A DNA stretch of 64,000 nucleotides, taken from NCBI RefSeq assembly GCF_002812985.1, contig NZ_PGCP01000005.1, positions 124,001 through 188,000 on the forward strand, read 5' to 3'. A program made the position numbers and the translations under genes. The notes beneath the pieces were generated by a model that was not told the origin of the DNA, searched no databases, and was given only the letters and a program-made list of their open reading frames with translations. Shown in pieces: positions 19,967-29,263 of this stretch (position 1 is its first letter; each line of letters begins with the position of its first letter). This DNA comes from Aeromonas lusitana (GTDB taxonomy: Bacteria > Pseudomonadota > Gammaproteobacteria > Enterobacterales > Aeromonadaceae).

Positions 19967-21262
19967 CTAGCCGCGAGTGGGTTCCTCTGTGGCAACGTCC
20001 TCGTCCGGTGTGGCGAAACTGGCCGGCACCGCCTCCCCCGCCAGATCCGTTCTCGGCTCCAGTTCGGCGCTCATGGGGGTGTTGGGGGGAACCGGGATGA
20101 ACACCTGATGCTCGGCCAGTGGAATGGGGGCCCGCTGGCGCTTGCGCCATCCCAGATAGGCCGCCAACAGGGCGCCGCACAGGGCGAAGTAGACGAACAA
20201 GCCTTCTGGCCCAACTTGCACCATGACGAAGGGGGCCAGCAGGGGCCCTATCATGGCGCCCAGGCTGTAGGCGAGCAGCAGCCCCTGATTGGCCCCCAGC
20301 ACCTGATCCGGGCGCAGCTCATCGCAGGCGTGGCTGAGGCTCAAGGGATAGATGGAGAACGCCATGCCGCCGAGCAGGAACACCAGGGTGCCGGCCGCGG
20401 CATCACGCCAGGTGCCCGGCAACCCCACCATCAGCAGGGCAAGCACCGTCAGCAGGGCGCTGAGCAGCAGGATCACCAGACGTCTATCGTAGCGATCAGA
20501 CAGGCGCCCTATGGGGTATTGCAGACACATGCCCCCCAGGATCACCAGGGCCATCATGTCCGCTACCCGGGAAAGGGGGGCGCCACTGTCGGTGAAATAG
20601 AGCGGCAACAGGCCGTAGATGGCACCGAGCAGCAGGCCAGAGGTAAAGCTGCTGCCCATGCCCGCCGGAGTGAGCCGAATCAGCTCCAGCACCCCGACCC
20701 GTTGCGGCGCCACCATGGCCGGGGTCGATACCCGGGCGAGCGCAAGGGGCACCACAGACAGGGTGGCCGCCATGGCGCACAAGGCAAACGGCGTCAACAC
20801 CATGGGGTCCACCCACTTGAGCAGCAGCTGGCCCATGGCAAGAGAGCCGTAGAGCAGGATCATGTAGAGGGACATCAGCCGCCCCCGGTTGGCCGGGGTG
20901 CTGGAGACCAGCATCCAGGACTCCAGCACCACGAACAGGCCGCCGGTGGCAAAGCCCCCCACCAGTCGCAGCGCCGCCCACGTGATGGGCTCCACCACCA
21001 TGCCGTGCAGCAGAAACAGGAAACAGAGCAGGGAGGCGTAGGCCGCATAGGCCCGGATATGCCCCACCCGTATGATGAGACGGGCGTTGACGAAGGCTCC
21101 CAGCACCAGGCCACCAAAGTAGGCGGCGGACACCAGGCCGATGGCCTGCACCGACACCTGCTCGGCGGAGAGCCGCACCGTCAACAGGGTGTTGAACATG
21201 CCGTGACCGAGAATGAAGATCACCAGACTGGTCAGGGGTGACAGTAACCTTGTGAGTGTCAT
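19967..21262 (-). CDS. MFS transporter, YcaD-like family
   Basis: The 431-residue protein has about twelve hydrophobic segments and a soluble C-terminal tail from residue 375 rich in Pro and acidic residues. The loop GRLSDRYDRR near residue 245 is the MFS motif between the two halves. N-terminal and central sequence resembles the YcaD group, whose substrates are unknown to me. Its ATG follows AGGAGGAGG. The tail makes it longer than E. coli YcaD (382). Substrate cannot be stated. Confidence 0.8.
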   Translation of the reverse strand: MTLTRLLSPLTSLVIFILGHGMFNTLLTVRLSAEQVSVQAIGLVSAAYFGGLVLGAFVNARLIIRVGHIRAYAAYASLLCFLFLLHGMVVEPITWAALRLVGGFATGGLFVVLESWMLVSSTPANRGRLMSLYMILLYGSLAMGQLLLKWVDPMVLTPFALCAMAATLSVVPLALARVSTPAMVAPQRVGVLELIRLTPAGMGSSFTSGLLLGAIYGLLPLYFTDSGAPLSRVADMMALVILGGMCLQYPIGRLSDRYDRRLVILLLSALLTVLALLMVGLPGTWRDAAAGTLVFLLGGMAFSIYPLSLSHACDELRPDQVLGANQGLLLAYSLGAMIGPLLAPFVMVQVGPEGLFVYFALCGALLAAYLGWRKRQRAPIPLAEHQVFIPVPPNTPMSAELEPRTDLAGEAVPASFATPDEDVATEEPTRG

Positions 21263-21378
21263 GGGGCCTCCTCCTGGCTAAACCTTGATGGTAACGCTCG
21301 CCTCTTGCCCACTTCAACCCGGCCACCCCAGGGCTGGCGGGCTATCCTTGACGAAGGTCCACCATGGAGGTAGTCAAG

Positions 21379-21618
21379 ATGAGAGTCGTACTCTTGTTGG
21401 CAGGCCTGCTCTTTGCCAGCAGTGCCTTCGCGTTTCATTGTCCCATGGACATGAAGAAGATTGATGATGCCCTGGCCGCCGATCCCGTGCTCAGCGCCGA
21501 TCAGCTGGCCGAGGTGCAGCAGCTCAGGGCCGAGGGGGAGACACTGCACAAGGCGGGCAAGCATCAGGAATCCGTCGACACCCTGGCCAAGGCCATGACC
21601 ATTCTCGGCATCGACTAG
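21379..21618 (+). CDS. Small exported protein with FHCPMDMKKID motif
   Basis: ATG 21379 is preceded by GGAGG eight nt upstream. The 79-residue product has a signal peptide (MRVVLLLAGLLFASSAFAF, cleavage after AFA) and a mature part of about 60 residues beginning FHCPMDMKKIDDAL, largely helical, with a single cysteine. I recall similar small periplasmic proteins in gammaproteobacteria annotated only as hypothetical. A role in metal or redox handling is possible from the HCPM motif but is not shown. Confidence 0.75.
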   Translation: MRVVLLLAGLLFASSAFAFHCPMDMKKIDDALAADPVLSADQLAEVQQLRAEGETLHKAGKHQESVDTLAKAMTILGID

Positions 21619-21676
21619 GGGTCGCAGTGGCCGGCGGGGGACCATAGAACCGCCCCGTCAGCCTGATTCCTTTGCA

Positions 21677-21704
21677 GGCCCTCGCCGGTGACGACGAGGG
21701 CCTT
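21677..21704 (+). terminator. Hairpin after the small exported protein gene
   Basis: GGCCCTCG/CGAGGGCC forms an 8-bp stem with a 10-nt loop, followed by the weak T-tract TTCTC. It is a moderate terminator candidate. Confidence 0.45.
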
Positions 21705-21769
21705 CTCATCACTGAACACCATTGCGTATCACCTGCACGACACCTGCACTATTCCTGCACCATGGCCCC

Positions 21770-22519
21770 CTAGACCCGACCGCTGTAGACCAGGGTGCTG
21801 TAGTTGAACGCTATCTGCCCATCCAGGGCGCAGCGGGCAAACTCACGGCGGATCAGAGTCGTCAGCGACTCATAGGCCGGGCTGCCGACGACGGGCGCAT
21901 AGGAGGAGGAATTGAGCCGCCCCAGCACCCCGTCGAGATCGAACCACTGGCGATTGGGGAAGCAATCGAGGCGATACTCCCCCTCGAAGAAGGCGCTAAA
22001 ATCGGCCTCGCCGAGGTTGCGGTGATTGACCTCCTCATAATCCCCCGAGTAGGCGCGAAGCCCGGCTTCATAGGCCTGGAGAAACTCGGTATCGGTCAGC
22101 CTGTCATTCCAGATGAGGGCAACGTGGCCGCCGGGTTTGAGCAGGCGCCGGCACTCAGCCTTGAAGGCGGCATGGTCGAACCAGTGAAAGGCCTGGGCGA
22201 CCGTGATGAGATCCAGCGACCCCGCCGGCACACCGGTCACCTCCGCGCTGCCTCCCAGCCAGTGAACATTGTCAGCTGCGGCCAGCAAGCGCTCGGCCGC
22301 CCCGCGCATGTCGGCATTGGGCTCCACCGCCCACAGTTGACCTACTCGAGGGGCGAGCAGGGCCGTCAGTATGCCGGTGCCCGCCCCTATGTCCGCTACC
22401 CGCGCCTCGGGCCCCATGGCGAGCTCCGCCGCCAGAAAATCCAGCATGGCCGCCGGATACCCTGGCCGGTATTTCACATAGGCCTCAACCCGGGCCGAGA
22501 ATCGCTGGGTACTGTCCAT
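21770..22519 (-). CDS. Class I SAM-dependent methyltransferase
   Basis: The 249-residue protein has the Rossmann SAM site VADIGAGTGILTALL near residue 41, the acidic post-beta2 residue in WAVEPNADM, and LITVAQAFHWFD near residue 103, typical of the small-molecule methyltransferase group (Methyltransf_11 type). AGGAG precedes the ATG. It stands alone between convergent and divergent neighbours, so the substrate cannot be inferred. Confidence 0.8.
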   Translation of the reverse strand: MDSTQRFSARVEAYVKYRPGYPAAMLDFLAAELAMGPEARVADIGAGTGILTALLAPRVGQLWAVEPNADMRGAAERLLAAADNVHWLGGSAEVTGVPAGSLDLITVAQAFHWFDHAAFKAECRRLLKPGGHVALIWNDRLTDTEFLQAYEAGLRAYSGDYEEVNHRNLGEADFSAFFEGEYRLDCFPNRQWFDLDGVLGRLNSSSYAPVVGSPAYESLTTLIRREFARCALDGQIAFNYSTLVYSGRV

Positions 22520-22641
22520 GCTGCACTCCTGTTTTGATTACCGAGCTGAATCCGAGCTGTCTATGCCAACCTTATCAATAGACGGTCCCAGGATCAGGCC
22601 CTTACACTGTGACCCCTCTCACATTTATCAGGAGATGTCTC

Positions 22642-25600
22642 TTGCGCAGGGTTGTTCGTCTGCTGGTGTTACTGACGTTACTGGCCAGTCAATGGGCACT
22701 GGCCGAGGTACCGGCCCCCTATGCCCTGCGTCTGGATCAAGGCCAGCGCGACTGGCTGCAAGAGAAGCAGACCCTGATCATCGGTATGCCCGCCGCCGAC
22801 TGGGCACCGTATAGCTACTACTCCGGCAATGATCGCTATCAGGGCCTGCTGCACGACTACCTGCAGACCGTCAGCCAACGGCTTGGGCTCACCCTCAGCT
22901 ACCGGGCCTACCCCACCTTCAACCTGGCCCAGCAAGCTCTGCGCAGCGGGGAAGTGGACGCCCTGGCCGGGGTAGCCATGACGCCCCAGCGCCAGCGCTG
23001 GATGCACTTCACCGCCCCCCTCATCGAGATCCCCCGCGCCGTGCTGTTGAGCAAACCGGGGGCGCCCCCCACCCTGGCACAAGCCGCGCAGATGCAGTGG
23101 GTCTGCGAGCAGGGCTATGACAACTGCGATCTGCTCGAGCACCTTGGCTTCAAGAAGATCAAGCATGTGGATGGCAACCTGGAAGCCATGTTCATGGTCA
23201 AGTACGGGCTGGCGGATGCCTATCTCTCCGATCGCCCCTATCTGGAGAGCAACATCGCCAGCCAGCGGGTCAAGACCCAGCATCTGGCCGAGGTGCCCTG
23301 GGTTGGTCCCGCCCAGCTTGCCCTCTCCACGGACGCCGACAATGTGCAACTGGGCACCCTGCTGAGCCTGGCGGTGGACAGCCTCACCCCGCAGGACAGG
23401 CACGCCCTCATCCAGCTGGCCAGCCTCTACAACCAGCCAAGGGAGAAGGCCAGGGAGAGCAACCTGTTCACCCCAGAGGAGCAGGAGTGGATAGCCCTGC
23501 ACCGTGAGGTGCGCTACACCCCGGGCCCCTGGTTTGGTCTGGCCATGATAGACAACAAGGGCAAGGTCACCGGCTTGCTGGCGGATCTGCTGACCCTGAT
23601 CGAGCGGCGCAGCGGCTTGCGCTTCACCTTGCAGCCCAACCAGGAGCAGGCAGGCAGCCTGGTGCTGCTCGAGCAAGGCAAGCTGGATCTCGTGCCCTCC
23701 ATCGTCAACCTGCCCGAGCGCAGGACCCGCTTCCTGTTCACCCCGGATTACCTGACCCTGAAGCGGCTGCTGATCACCCGGCGCGAGAAGGGGGAGCTCG
23801 ACTCCCTCAAGCAGATAAAGGGAGCCAGGGTGGCGGGGAGCCGGGCCTCGGCCGATGACACCATCATCCGCAACTGGCAGGCGGAGCCCGTCTCCTTCTC
23901 CTCCTTCGATGAGCAGCTGGCGGCCCTCGCCGACGGTCGGGTGGACTACATACTGGCCAACGAGGGGGTCAGCGAGCAGATCCTGCGCAAGGACACGGGC
24001 CAGGGGCTGCGCATCGCCTACAGCGGCAACGAGCTGGATGTGCCCCTGGCGATGGTGGTGGCCAAGGACAACCCGCTGCTGGCCAGCATACTCACCAAGA
24101 CCCTGGGCTCCATCAGCCCGCAAGAGATGCAACTGCTGCAAGACAAGTGGTTCACCCTCAAAATAGAAACCGGGATCAACAGAAGCCAGTTGCTTCGACT
24201 GGTGCTATGGATGGTAGGCAGCATTCTCGTTCTGGTGCTGCTTGGTTATTTGTGGAATCGCTCCCTGAGCCGCGAGGTGCGCCAGCGCCAGCGGGCCGAG
24301 GAGCAGCTCTCCCACCAGTTGAAACTGGTGGAGACCCTGCTCGATACCATGCCCAACATGGTGGTGCTCACCAACGAGCGGCTGGAGATCACCCTCACCA
24401 ACCGGGCCTACCGGCATCTCTATCTTGGCGGCCACGATCGCCATGGCAGCTACGACGTCCTGCTCGGGGATCAGCTGCCCCACGAGGTGCGCCAGCGCAT
24501 CATGCACGAGGACGCCGAGGTGTGGGCCACGGGCCGGGAGTTGAATGCCAGGGGGGTGACGCAGCTCGCCGATGGCGTCGAGCGGGAGATCATGTACCAG
24601 AAGCGGCTGTTTTGCGATCAGGAGGGCAACAAGCTCGGGATCCTGACCGTGCTGACGGACGTGACCGAGCTGCAACACGCCCAGACCCGCGCCAGGGAGG
24701 CCGAGGTGCGGCTCTCCCGCCTGACCGACAGCATTCCCGGCTTCGTGTTCCAGTTCGAGTACCTGGGCAAGGGCGAGGGCCAGTTCCAATACGTGAGCGC
24801 CGGCGCCCAAGAGATGGACTTGCTCGGCTCGGCCCAGCCTCTCTCGCGCCAACCCCAGGAGCCGCTCCCCCATGTCGACGAGCCCCTGCGCGCCGCCCTG
24901 CTCACCGAGCTCGAGCGCCAGATTGACCAGGAGACCGAGATCGATCTCACCATCCCCTCACCCCAGGTGGATGGCAAGGTGCGCAGCCTGCAGGTGCGTG
25001 GCAACATCATCCGCCAGCCGGATGGCAGCGCCCTGCTCTACGGCATGGTGCAAGACATCACGGCCATGAACGAGCAGCAACAGGCACTCAAGGAGGCGCG
25101 CCACAAGGCGGAGGCGGCGATCCGGGCCCGGGATCGCTTCCTCGCCACCATGAGCCACGAGCTGCGCACCCCCATCGCTGGCATGCACGGCATGCTGGAG
25201 CTGCTGCAACTCGGTCAGCTGAGCGAGGATCAGCACTACCTGGTGCGCAACGTGGTCAGCTCCGCCAACAACCTGCTCTACCTGGTCAACGACGTCCTCG
25301 ACTACTCCAAGATGGAGGCGGGTCAGCTGCACCTGGAGCCGCGATCCGTGCGTCTGGCCGAGGTGCTGTGCGCCGTGGTGCGCAGCAACGTGGCCAGCGC
25401 CCGTCAGAAGGGATTGCGGGTCGAGCTGTTGTGGGACCCGATCCTGCCGGATCGGGTCGAGATAGATCCGAACCGGCTCGGGCAGATCTGCTCCAACCTG
25501 CTGCACAACGCCATCAAGTTCACAGAGCGAGGCGGCATCACCCTCACCCTCGCCTATCAGGATGCCCAGCTCTGGCTGAGGGTGGAGGACACCGGCATCG

Positions 25601-26913
25601 GCATCGCCCAAGAGCGGCTGCCCCACCTCTTCACCCCCTTCGAGCAGGAAGACACCAGCATCAGCCGCCGCTTCGGGGGTACCGGGCTCGGCCTCGCCAT
25701 CTGCCGCAACCTGGTGGAGCAGATGGGAGGCACCCTGACCCTGGAGAGCGAATCGGGTCTGGGCACCCGGGCCATCCTGTACCTGCCGCTGCGCCAGCCC
25801 TGCTGGGACACGCCGCCCCTCGCTGGCACTCACTGGCAGGTCTCGGCGTCCCTGCACGAAGGGGCGGCCCTGCTGCACAGCTTCGGGGCCGAGGTGACCC
25901 GCTGCGAGCCAGGCGCCGCCCTCGCCCCCGGTTTGCTGCTGCTCGATGAATCCACGGCGCGCACCCTCTGCCCGCCCGGCTGCCAGCATGGCCATGAGAA
26001 CCCGGCCTGCCGAGTGCTGCAGGAGGGATACAAGATCGTCTATCTCAGCGAGCTGGAGAGCCTGCGCACCAGCCTGCATCCCGGCCGCTGCCTGCGCCTT
26101 GGCAGCCAGCCCCTCTACCCGGATCTGCTGCTGGAGAGCTGCCTCGAACTGAGCGCCCGGCGCGATACCGTCGCTCAGATCAGCCACACCATCAGCCAGC
26201 TGAGGGGCCGACTGCTGGTCGCCGAGGATCACCCCATCAACCGGGCCCTGTTGCAGCGCCAGCTCGGCCTGCTGGGGCTCGACGCCCAGTTCTGCGAGAA
26301 CGGCAGAGTAGCGCTGGCAGCCTGGCAACAGGGGGCGTTCGATCTGCTGCTCACCGACTGCCATATGCCCGAGCTCGATGGCTACCGCCTCACGTCGACC
26401 TTGCGTGAGCAGGGGGTCACCATTCCCATCATCGGCATCACGGCGGATGCCTCCGAGAAGGTGAGCCGCCAAAGCGCCCAGGCCGGCATGACCCGGATGC
26501 TCTACAAGCCCTACACGCTGGAAGATCTCGGGAGCCTGCTCGGCCACTACCTGCCGGCTGCGGGGCAAGCGGTGGCGCAGATCAGCGCCATAGGGGATCG
26601 CTGGATAGACTTGTTTGGCAGTGAGGCCGTGGCCCGCACCCTGGCGGTCGAGTACCTCGGCAGCAACGAGAGCGATCTGGCGAGCCTGCAGGAGGCGCTG
26701 CCCACCCTGGAGTGGGACATCCTGATCAACGCCGCCCACAGCCTCAAGGGGGCGGCGCACATGGTGGGCGAACACGAGCTGGCCGAGCTGGCCCACGCCG
26801 TGGAGCTCTGTTGCAAGCAGCAAGAATCCGAGCCGCTGGCCGAGCTTATTCGCCAGTTGCACGGCAAGGCGCAGGCCGTCGGCCTCGAGATAGGAGCCTG
26901 GCTCGATGAATAA
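22642..26913 (+). CDS. BvgS-type hybrid sensor histidine kinase (RocS/VieS-like)
   Basis: The TTG at 22642 was chosen because AGGAG lies seven nt upstream and it opens directly into a signal peptide (MRRVVRLLVLLTLLASQWALA); a GTG at 22609 is the alternative. The product, about 1423 residues, has two periplasmic SBP_bac_3 (Venus flytrap) domains at roughly 30-255 and 275-500, a membrane helix near 515-537 and PAS regions to about 820. HisKA follows with MSHELRTP near 840, then HATPase, a REC domain with DCHMPELDG near 1237, and an Hpt domain with HSLKGAAHM near 1365. It overlaps the REC-EAL gene by 8 bp, its likely phosphorelay partner. Confidence 0.92.
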   Translation: MRRVVRLLVLLTLLASQWALAEVPAPYALRLDQGQRDWLQEKQTLIIGMPAADWAPYSYYSGNDRYQGLLHDYLQTVSQRLGLTLSYRAYPTFNLAQQALRSGEVDALAGVAMTPQRQRWMHFTAPLIEIPRAVLLSKPGAPPTLAQAAQMQWVCEQGYDNCDLLEHLGFKKIKHVDGNLEAMFMVKYGLADAYLSDRPYLESNIASQRVKTQHLAEVPWVGPAQLALSTDADNVQLGTLLSLAVDSLTPQDRHALIQLASLYNQPREKARESNLFTPEEQEWIALHREVRYTPGPWFGLAMIDNKGKVTGLLADLLTLIERRSGLRFTLQPNQEQAGSLVLLEQGKLDLVPSIVNLPERRTRFLFTPDYLTLKRLLITRREKGELDSLKQIKGARVAGSRASADDTIIRNWQAEPVSFSSFDEQLAALADGRVDYILANEGVSEQILRKDTGQGLRIAYSGNELDVPLAMVVAKDNPLLASILTKTLGSISPQEMQLLQDKWFTLKIETGINRSQLLRLVLWMVGSILVLVLLGYLWNRSLSREVRQRQRAEEQLSHQLKLVETLLDTMPNMVVLTNERLEITLTNRAYRHLYLGGHDRHGSYDVLLGDQLPHEVRQRIMHEDAEVWATGRELNARGVTQLADGVEREIMYQKRLFCDQEGNKLGILTVLTDVTELQHAQTRAREAEVRLSRLTDSIPGFVFQFEYLGKGEGQFQYVSAGAQEMDLLGSAQPLSRQPQEPLPHVDEPLRAALLTELERQIDQETEIDLTIPSPQVDGKVRSLQVRGNIIRQPDGSALLYGMVQDITAMNEQQQALKEARHKAEAAIRARDRFLATMSHELRTPIAGMHGMLELLQLGQLSEDQHYLVRNVVSSANNLLYLVNDVLDYSKMEAGQLHLEPRSVRLAEVLCAVVRSNVASARQKGLRVELLWDPILPDRVEIDPNRLGQICSNLLHNAIKFTERGGITLTLAYQDAQLWLRVEDTGIGIAQERLPHLFTPFEQEDTSISRRFGGTGLGLAICRNLVEQMGGTLTLESESGLGTRAILYLPLRQPCWDTPPLAGTHWQVSASLHEGAALLHSFGAEVTRCEPGAALAPGLLLLDESTARTLCPPGCQHGHENPACRVLQEGYKIVYLSELESLRTSLHPGRCLRLGSQPLYPDLLLESCLELSARRDTVAQISHTISQLRGRLLVAEDHPINRALLQRQLGLLGLDAQFCENGRVALAAWQQGAFDLLLTDCHMPELDGYRLTSTLREQGVTIPIIGITADASEKVSRQSAQAGMTRMLYKPYTLEDLGSLLGHYLPAAGQAVAQISAIGDRWIDLFGSEAVARTLAVEYLGSNESDLASLQEALPTLEWDILINAAHSLKGAAHMVGEHELAELAHAVELCCKQQESEPLAELIRQLHGKAQAVGLEIGAWLDE

Positions 26914-28108
26914 TCCCGGACGTGAGCTTTCCCTGCTGGTGGTGGAAGACAATGTGTTTCAGCGCAAGGTCCTGATGCACCAGCTCAGGGCCCTCGGCTA
27001 CCCCATGCCGCTCGCGGCCGGGGATGGGGAGGCGGCGCTGGCCCTGTGCAATCAGCACCCGGTGGATATTTTGCTGTGCGATCTGCGCATGCCCGGCATG
27101 GATGGCATGGCGCTGCTGCGTCGCCTCTCCCTGAACGGGTTTCGCGGCGGCATCATACTGGTGAGCGCCCTCGACGAGGACGTGGTAGAGGCGGTGCATC
27201 GCATGAGCGATGCCTACGGCCTGCGGGTGCTAGGCCGGCTGGACAAGCCCTCGAGCCCGGCGCGGCTCGCCGAGTTGCTGGCCCGCTGGGCGCCGGATAC
27301 CCGCCCGCCCCTTGCGGGATCCGGGCCCCATATCGGGGTAGCGGATCTGACCAAGGCACTGGCGCAAGGGGAGATAATGCCCTGGTATCAACCCAAGGTG
27401 AGCTTCGCGACCGGCGAGTGGCTGGGGGTGGAGGCGCTGTCTCGTTGGCTGCACCCGACCCTTGGCATGATCCCCCCCGGCCGTTTCATTCCGCTGGCCG
27501 AGGAGCAGGGCCTCATCACCTTGCTGACCGAGCGGCTCATCGAGCAGTGCCTGCAGGATAAGGCGCACTGGCAGACCAGCGGGCTCGCCATCAAGCTCTC
27601 CCTGAATATCTCGAGTAGCAGCCTGGTCGAGGGCAAGCTGTGCGATCGTCTGCTCGAGCAGTGCAGGCAAAAGGGTATCAACCCCAACCTCATCACCCTG
27701 GAGGTGACCGAGAGCGCCTTCGTCAAGGATCTCGGCCACTCCCTCGAGATGCTGAGCCGGCTGCGGATGCACGGCTTTGGCCTCTCCATCGATGACTTTG
27801 GCACCGGCTACTCCTCGATGCAGCAACTCAGCCTGCTGCCCTTCACCGAGCTCAAGCTGGATCGCAGCTTCGTCGACCGCTGCCACGAGGATCCGGTGCG
27901 ACTCGCCATCATAGAGTCGACCCTGACCCTAGCCCGAAAAATTGGCCTCAGGACAGTGGCCGAAGGGGTGGAAGACAAGGCCACCTGGGATGAGCTGGCC
28001 CGCCTTGGCTGCGACGAGTGCCAGGGCTACTACGCGGGCCGCCCCATGCCCCAGGATCAGCTCTTGCCATGGCATGAGCAGTGGCAAGCGAGAGCGCCCG
28101 CCCGGTAG
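26906..28108 (+). CDS. Response regulator with c-di-GMP phosphodiesterase (EAL) domain, RocR-like
   Basis: The 400-residue protein has a REC domain (phospho-acceptor Asp near 59 in LLCDLRMPGMDG) and an EAL domain from about 155. Residues expected of an active phosphodiesterase are all visible: EAL in GVEALSRW, Asn in LSLNISS, Glu in LEVTESAF, the DD pair in DDFGTGYSS, Lys in LKLDRSF, Glu in AEGVED and Gln in CQGYYAGRPM. No C-terminal DNA-binding domain is present, as in P. aeruginosa RocR (392 residues). Its start lies inside the end of the kinase gene, so the pair is co-translated. Confidence 0.9.
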   Translation: MNNPGRELSLLVVEDNVFQRKVLMHQLRALGYPMPLAAGDGEAALALCNQHPVDILLCDLRMPGMDGMALLRRLSLNGFRGGIILVSALDEDVVEAVHRMSDAYGLRVLGRLDKPSSPARLAELLARWAPDTRPPLAGSGPHIGVADLTKALAQGEIMPWYQPKVSFATGEWLGVEALSRWLHPTLGMIPPGRFIPLAEEQGLITLLTERLIEQCLQDKAHWQTSGLAIKLSLNISSSSLVEGKLCDRLLEQCRQKGINPNLITLEVTESAFVKDLGHSLEMLSRLRMHGFGLSIDDFGTGYSSMQQLSLLPFTELKLDRSFVDRCHEDPVRLAIIESTLTLARKIGLRTVAEGVEDKATWDELARLGCDECQGYYAGRPMPQDQLLPWHEQWQARAPAR

Positions 28109-28284
28109 GCATAAGCGCCGCCGGGCCCATGTCTGGCGCAGGTTCGATTACGCCATTCAAAGATCCCCGCTCTTTCCCTGCACACCAGGCCACGCGGCCG
28201 CCTCTTCCCTCCCCGGCACTACACTCAAGTCTGCCCCTGCAAGGCGGCAAGCCTGAGTGACCCCAAGCCGATGGGAGAGACCCC

Positions 28285-28506
28285 ATGTTGAGCACCAGAT
28301 ACCTGCTTCCCCTCCTCACCACCCTGTTATGGGGCTGCGGCCCCGAGCTGACCGGCACGGCGGCCACCACGGGGGCGCTGCAAGCCGAGCAGGCCAAACA
28401 AGCCAAGGCGCAGATGGAGCAGTTCCAGCAAGCCCTCAGCGCCGCCGTGGATGCCACACAAGTGGCGGCATCCGCCGCCGCGACCACCGAAGCCACTGCC
28501 AAATAA
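28285..28506 (+). CDS. Small lipoprotein
   Basis: The 73-residue product has a lipoprotein signal with lipobox LLWGC, giving a lipidated Cys near residue 18. The rest is low complexity, rich in Ala, Gln and Thr, with a short helical KAQMEQFQQALSAA segment. GGGAG precedes the ATG. It resembles Lpp-like or entericidin-like small lipoproteins only in general form. Function unknown. Confidence 0.65.
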   Translation: MLSTRYLLPLLTTLLWGCGPELTGTAATTGALQAEQAKQAKAQMEQFQQALSAAVDATQVAASAAATTEATAK

Positions 28507-28557
28507 CCAGCTGGCAGACCACTGTGCTGCCTGCAAGCAAATTAGCGGAGTGACCAT

Positions 28558-29043
28558 ATGATGCACACGGAAAAGAACAGGATCTGCCTCTGGTACGATG
28601 GCGACGCCGAGGAAGCCGCCCGGTTTTATGCGAGCCTCTTCCCCGATTCCAGGGTCGGCACGCTGTTTTATGCCCCCACCGACTTCCCCTCCGGCAAACA
28701 AGGGGACCTGCTGACGGTCGAATTCGTCCTGATGGGGATCCCCTGCCTCGGGCTCAACGGTGGCCCCGGGGTCAACCACAGCTGGGCCTTCTCGTTCCAG
28801 ATAGCGACCGAGACCCAGGCCGAGACGGATCGCTACTGGCACGCCATCATAGACAACGGCGGTCAGGCGAGCGAATGCGGCTGGTGCCAGGACAAGTGGG
28901 GCCTCTCCTGGCAGATCACCCCCCTCGCCCTCACCCAAGCCCTGGCCGACCCAGATCCCGCCGCCGCCCGGCGCGCGTTCGAGGCCATGATGCAGATGGG
29001 CAAGATCGACATCGCCCGCATCGAGGCAGCCCGGCGAGGCTGA
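28558..29043 (+). CDS. VOC (PhnB/3-demethylubiquinone methyltransferase-like) family protein
   Basis: The 161-residue protein fits the PhnB-like VOC group: RICLWYDGDAEEAARFYASLFPDS near the start, then LMGIPCLGLNGGP and CGWCQDKWGLSWQITP. VOC folds place metal or substrate sites between paired beta-alpha-beta modules. These proteins are often labelled 3-demethylubiquinone methyltransferases but have no SAM motif, so a glyoxalase-like or binding role is likelier. GGAG precedes the ATG by seven nt. Its 3' end faces the inserted segment and would once have faced gcvP. Confidence 0.85.
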   Translation: MMHTEKNRICLWYDGDAEEAARFYASLFPDSRVGTLFYAPTDFPSGKQGDLLTVEFVLMGIPCLGLNGGPGVNHSWAFSFQIATETQAETDRYWHAIIDNGGQASECGWCQDKWGLSWQITPLALTQALADPDPAAARRAFEAMMQMGKIDIARIEAARRG

Positions 29044-29068
29044 GCCGCTAAGACCCGTCCAGCCATAA

Positions 29069-29125
29069 AAAAGGCCCTGCTGATGCAGGGCCTTGGTCTC
29101 TTTAGCGCAGTGCTGTTCACACTTG
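29069..29125. repeat. 57-bp direct repeat, left copy (gcvP terminator duplicate)
   Basis: This segment matches 31888-31944 at 54 of 57 positions. It holds the stem GGCCCTGC-TGAT-GCAGGGCC and the downstream stretch ending CACACTTG. The T-run facing the VOC gene shows that it is oriented as a gcvP terminator. Sequence outside the two copies is unrelated, so it marks the left edge of an insertion. Confidence 0.85.
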
Positions 29126-29138
29126 ATCACGGTCAATT

Positions 29139-29263
29139 AAGTTGGAAACTCGTGGAGAAAATATTTCAATGTCTTAGCGACACCCAATGTGACAAGTAAG
29201 TTGGAAACTCAAAAACAACACTTTACCCGCTCCACAAGCAAATAGAACATTGAAGTTGGAAAC
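29139..29263 (+). repeat. Three spaced copies of AAGTTGGAAAC
   Basis: The 11-bp core starts at 29139, 29198 and 29253; the first two copies extend to TAAGTTGGAAACTC. Spacing is 59 and 55 bp. Multiple same-orientation short sites near one edge recall transposase-binding sites at Tn7/Tn402-type ends. No matching cluster was seen at the right edge. The repeats are too short and unevenly spaced for CRISPR. Confidence 0.5.

Noticed and set aside
24958..26952. A 664-codon minus-strand frame opposite the hybrid kinase gene
   Set aside because: Shadow of the kinase domains; no domain of its own.
29139..29263. CRISPR array
   Set aside because: The repeated unit is only 11-14 bp, there are three copies, spacing is unequal and no cas genes are present.
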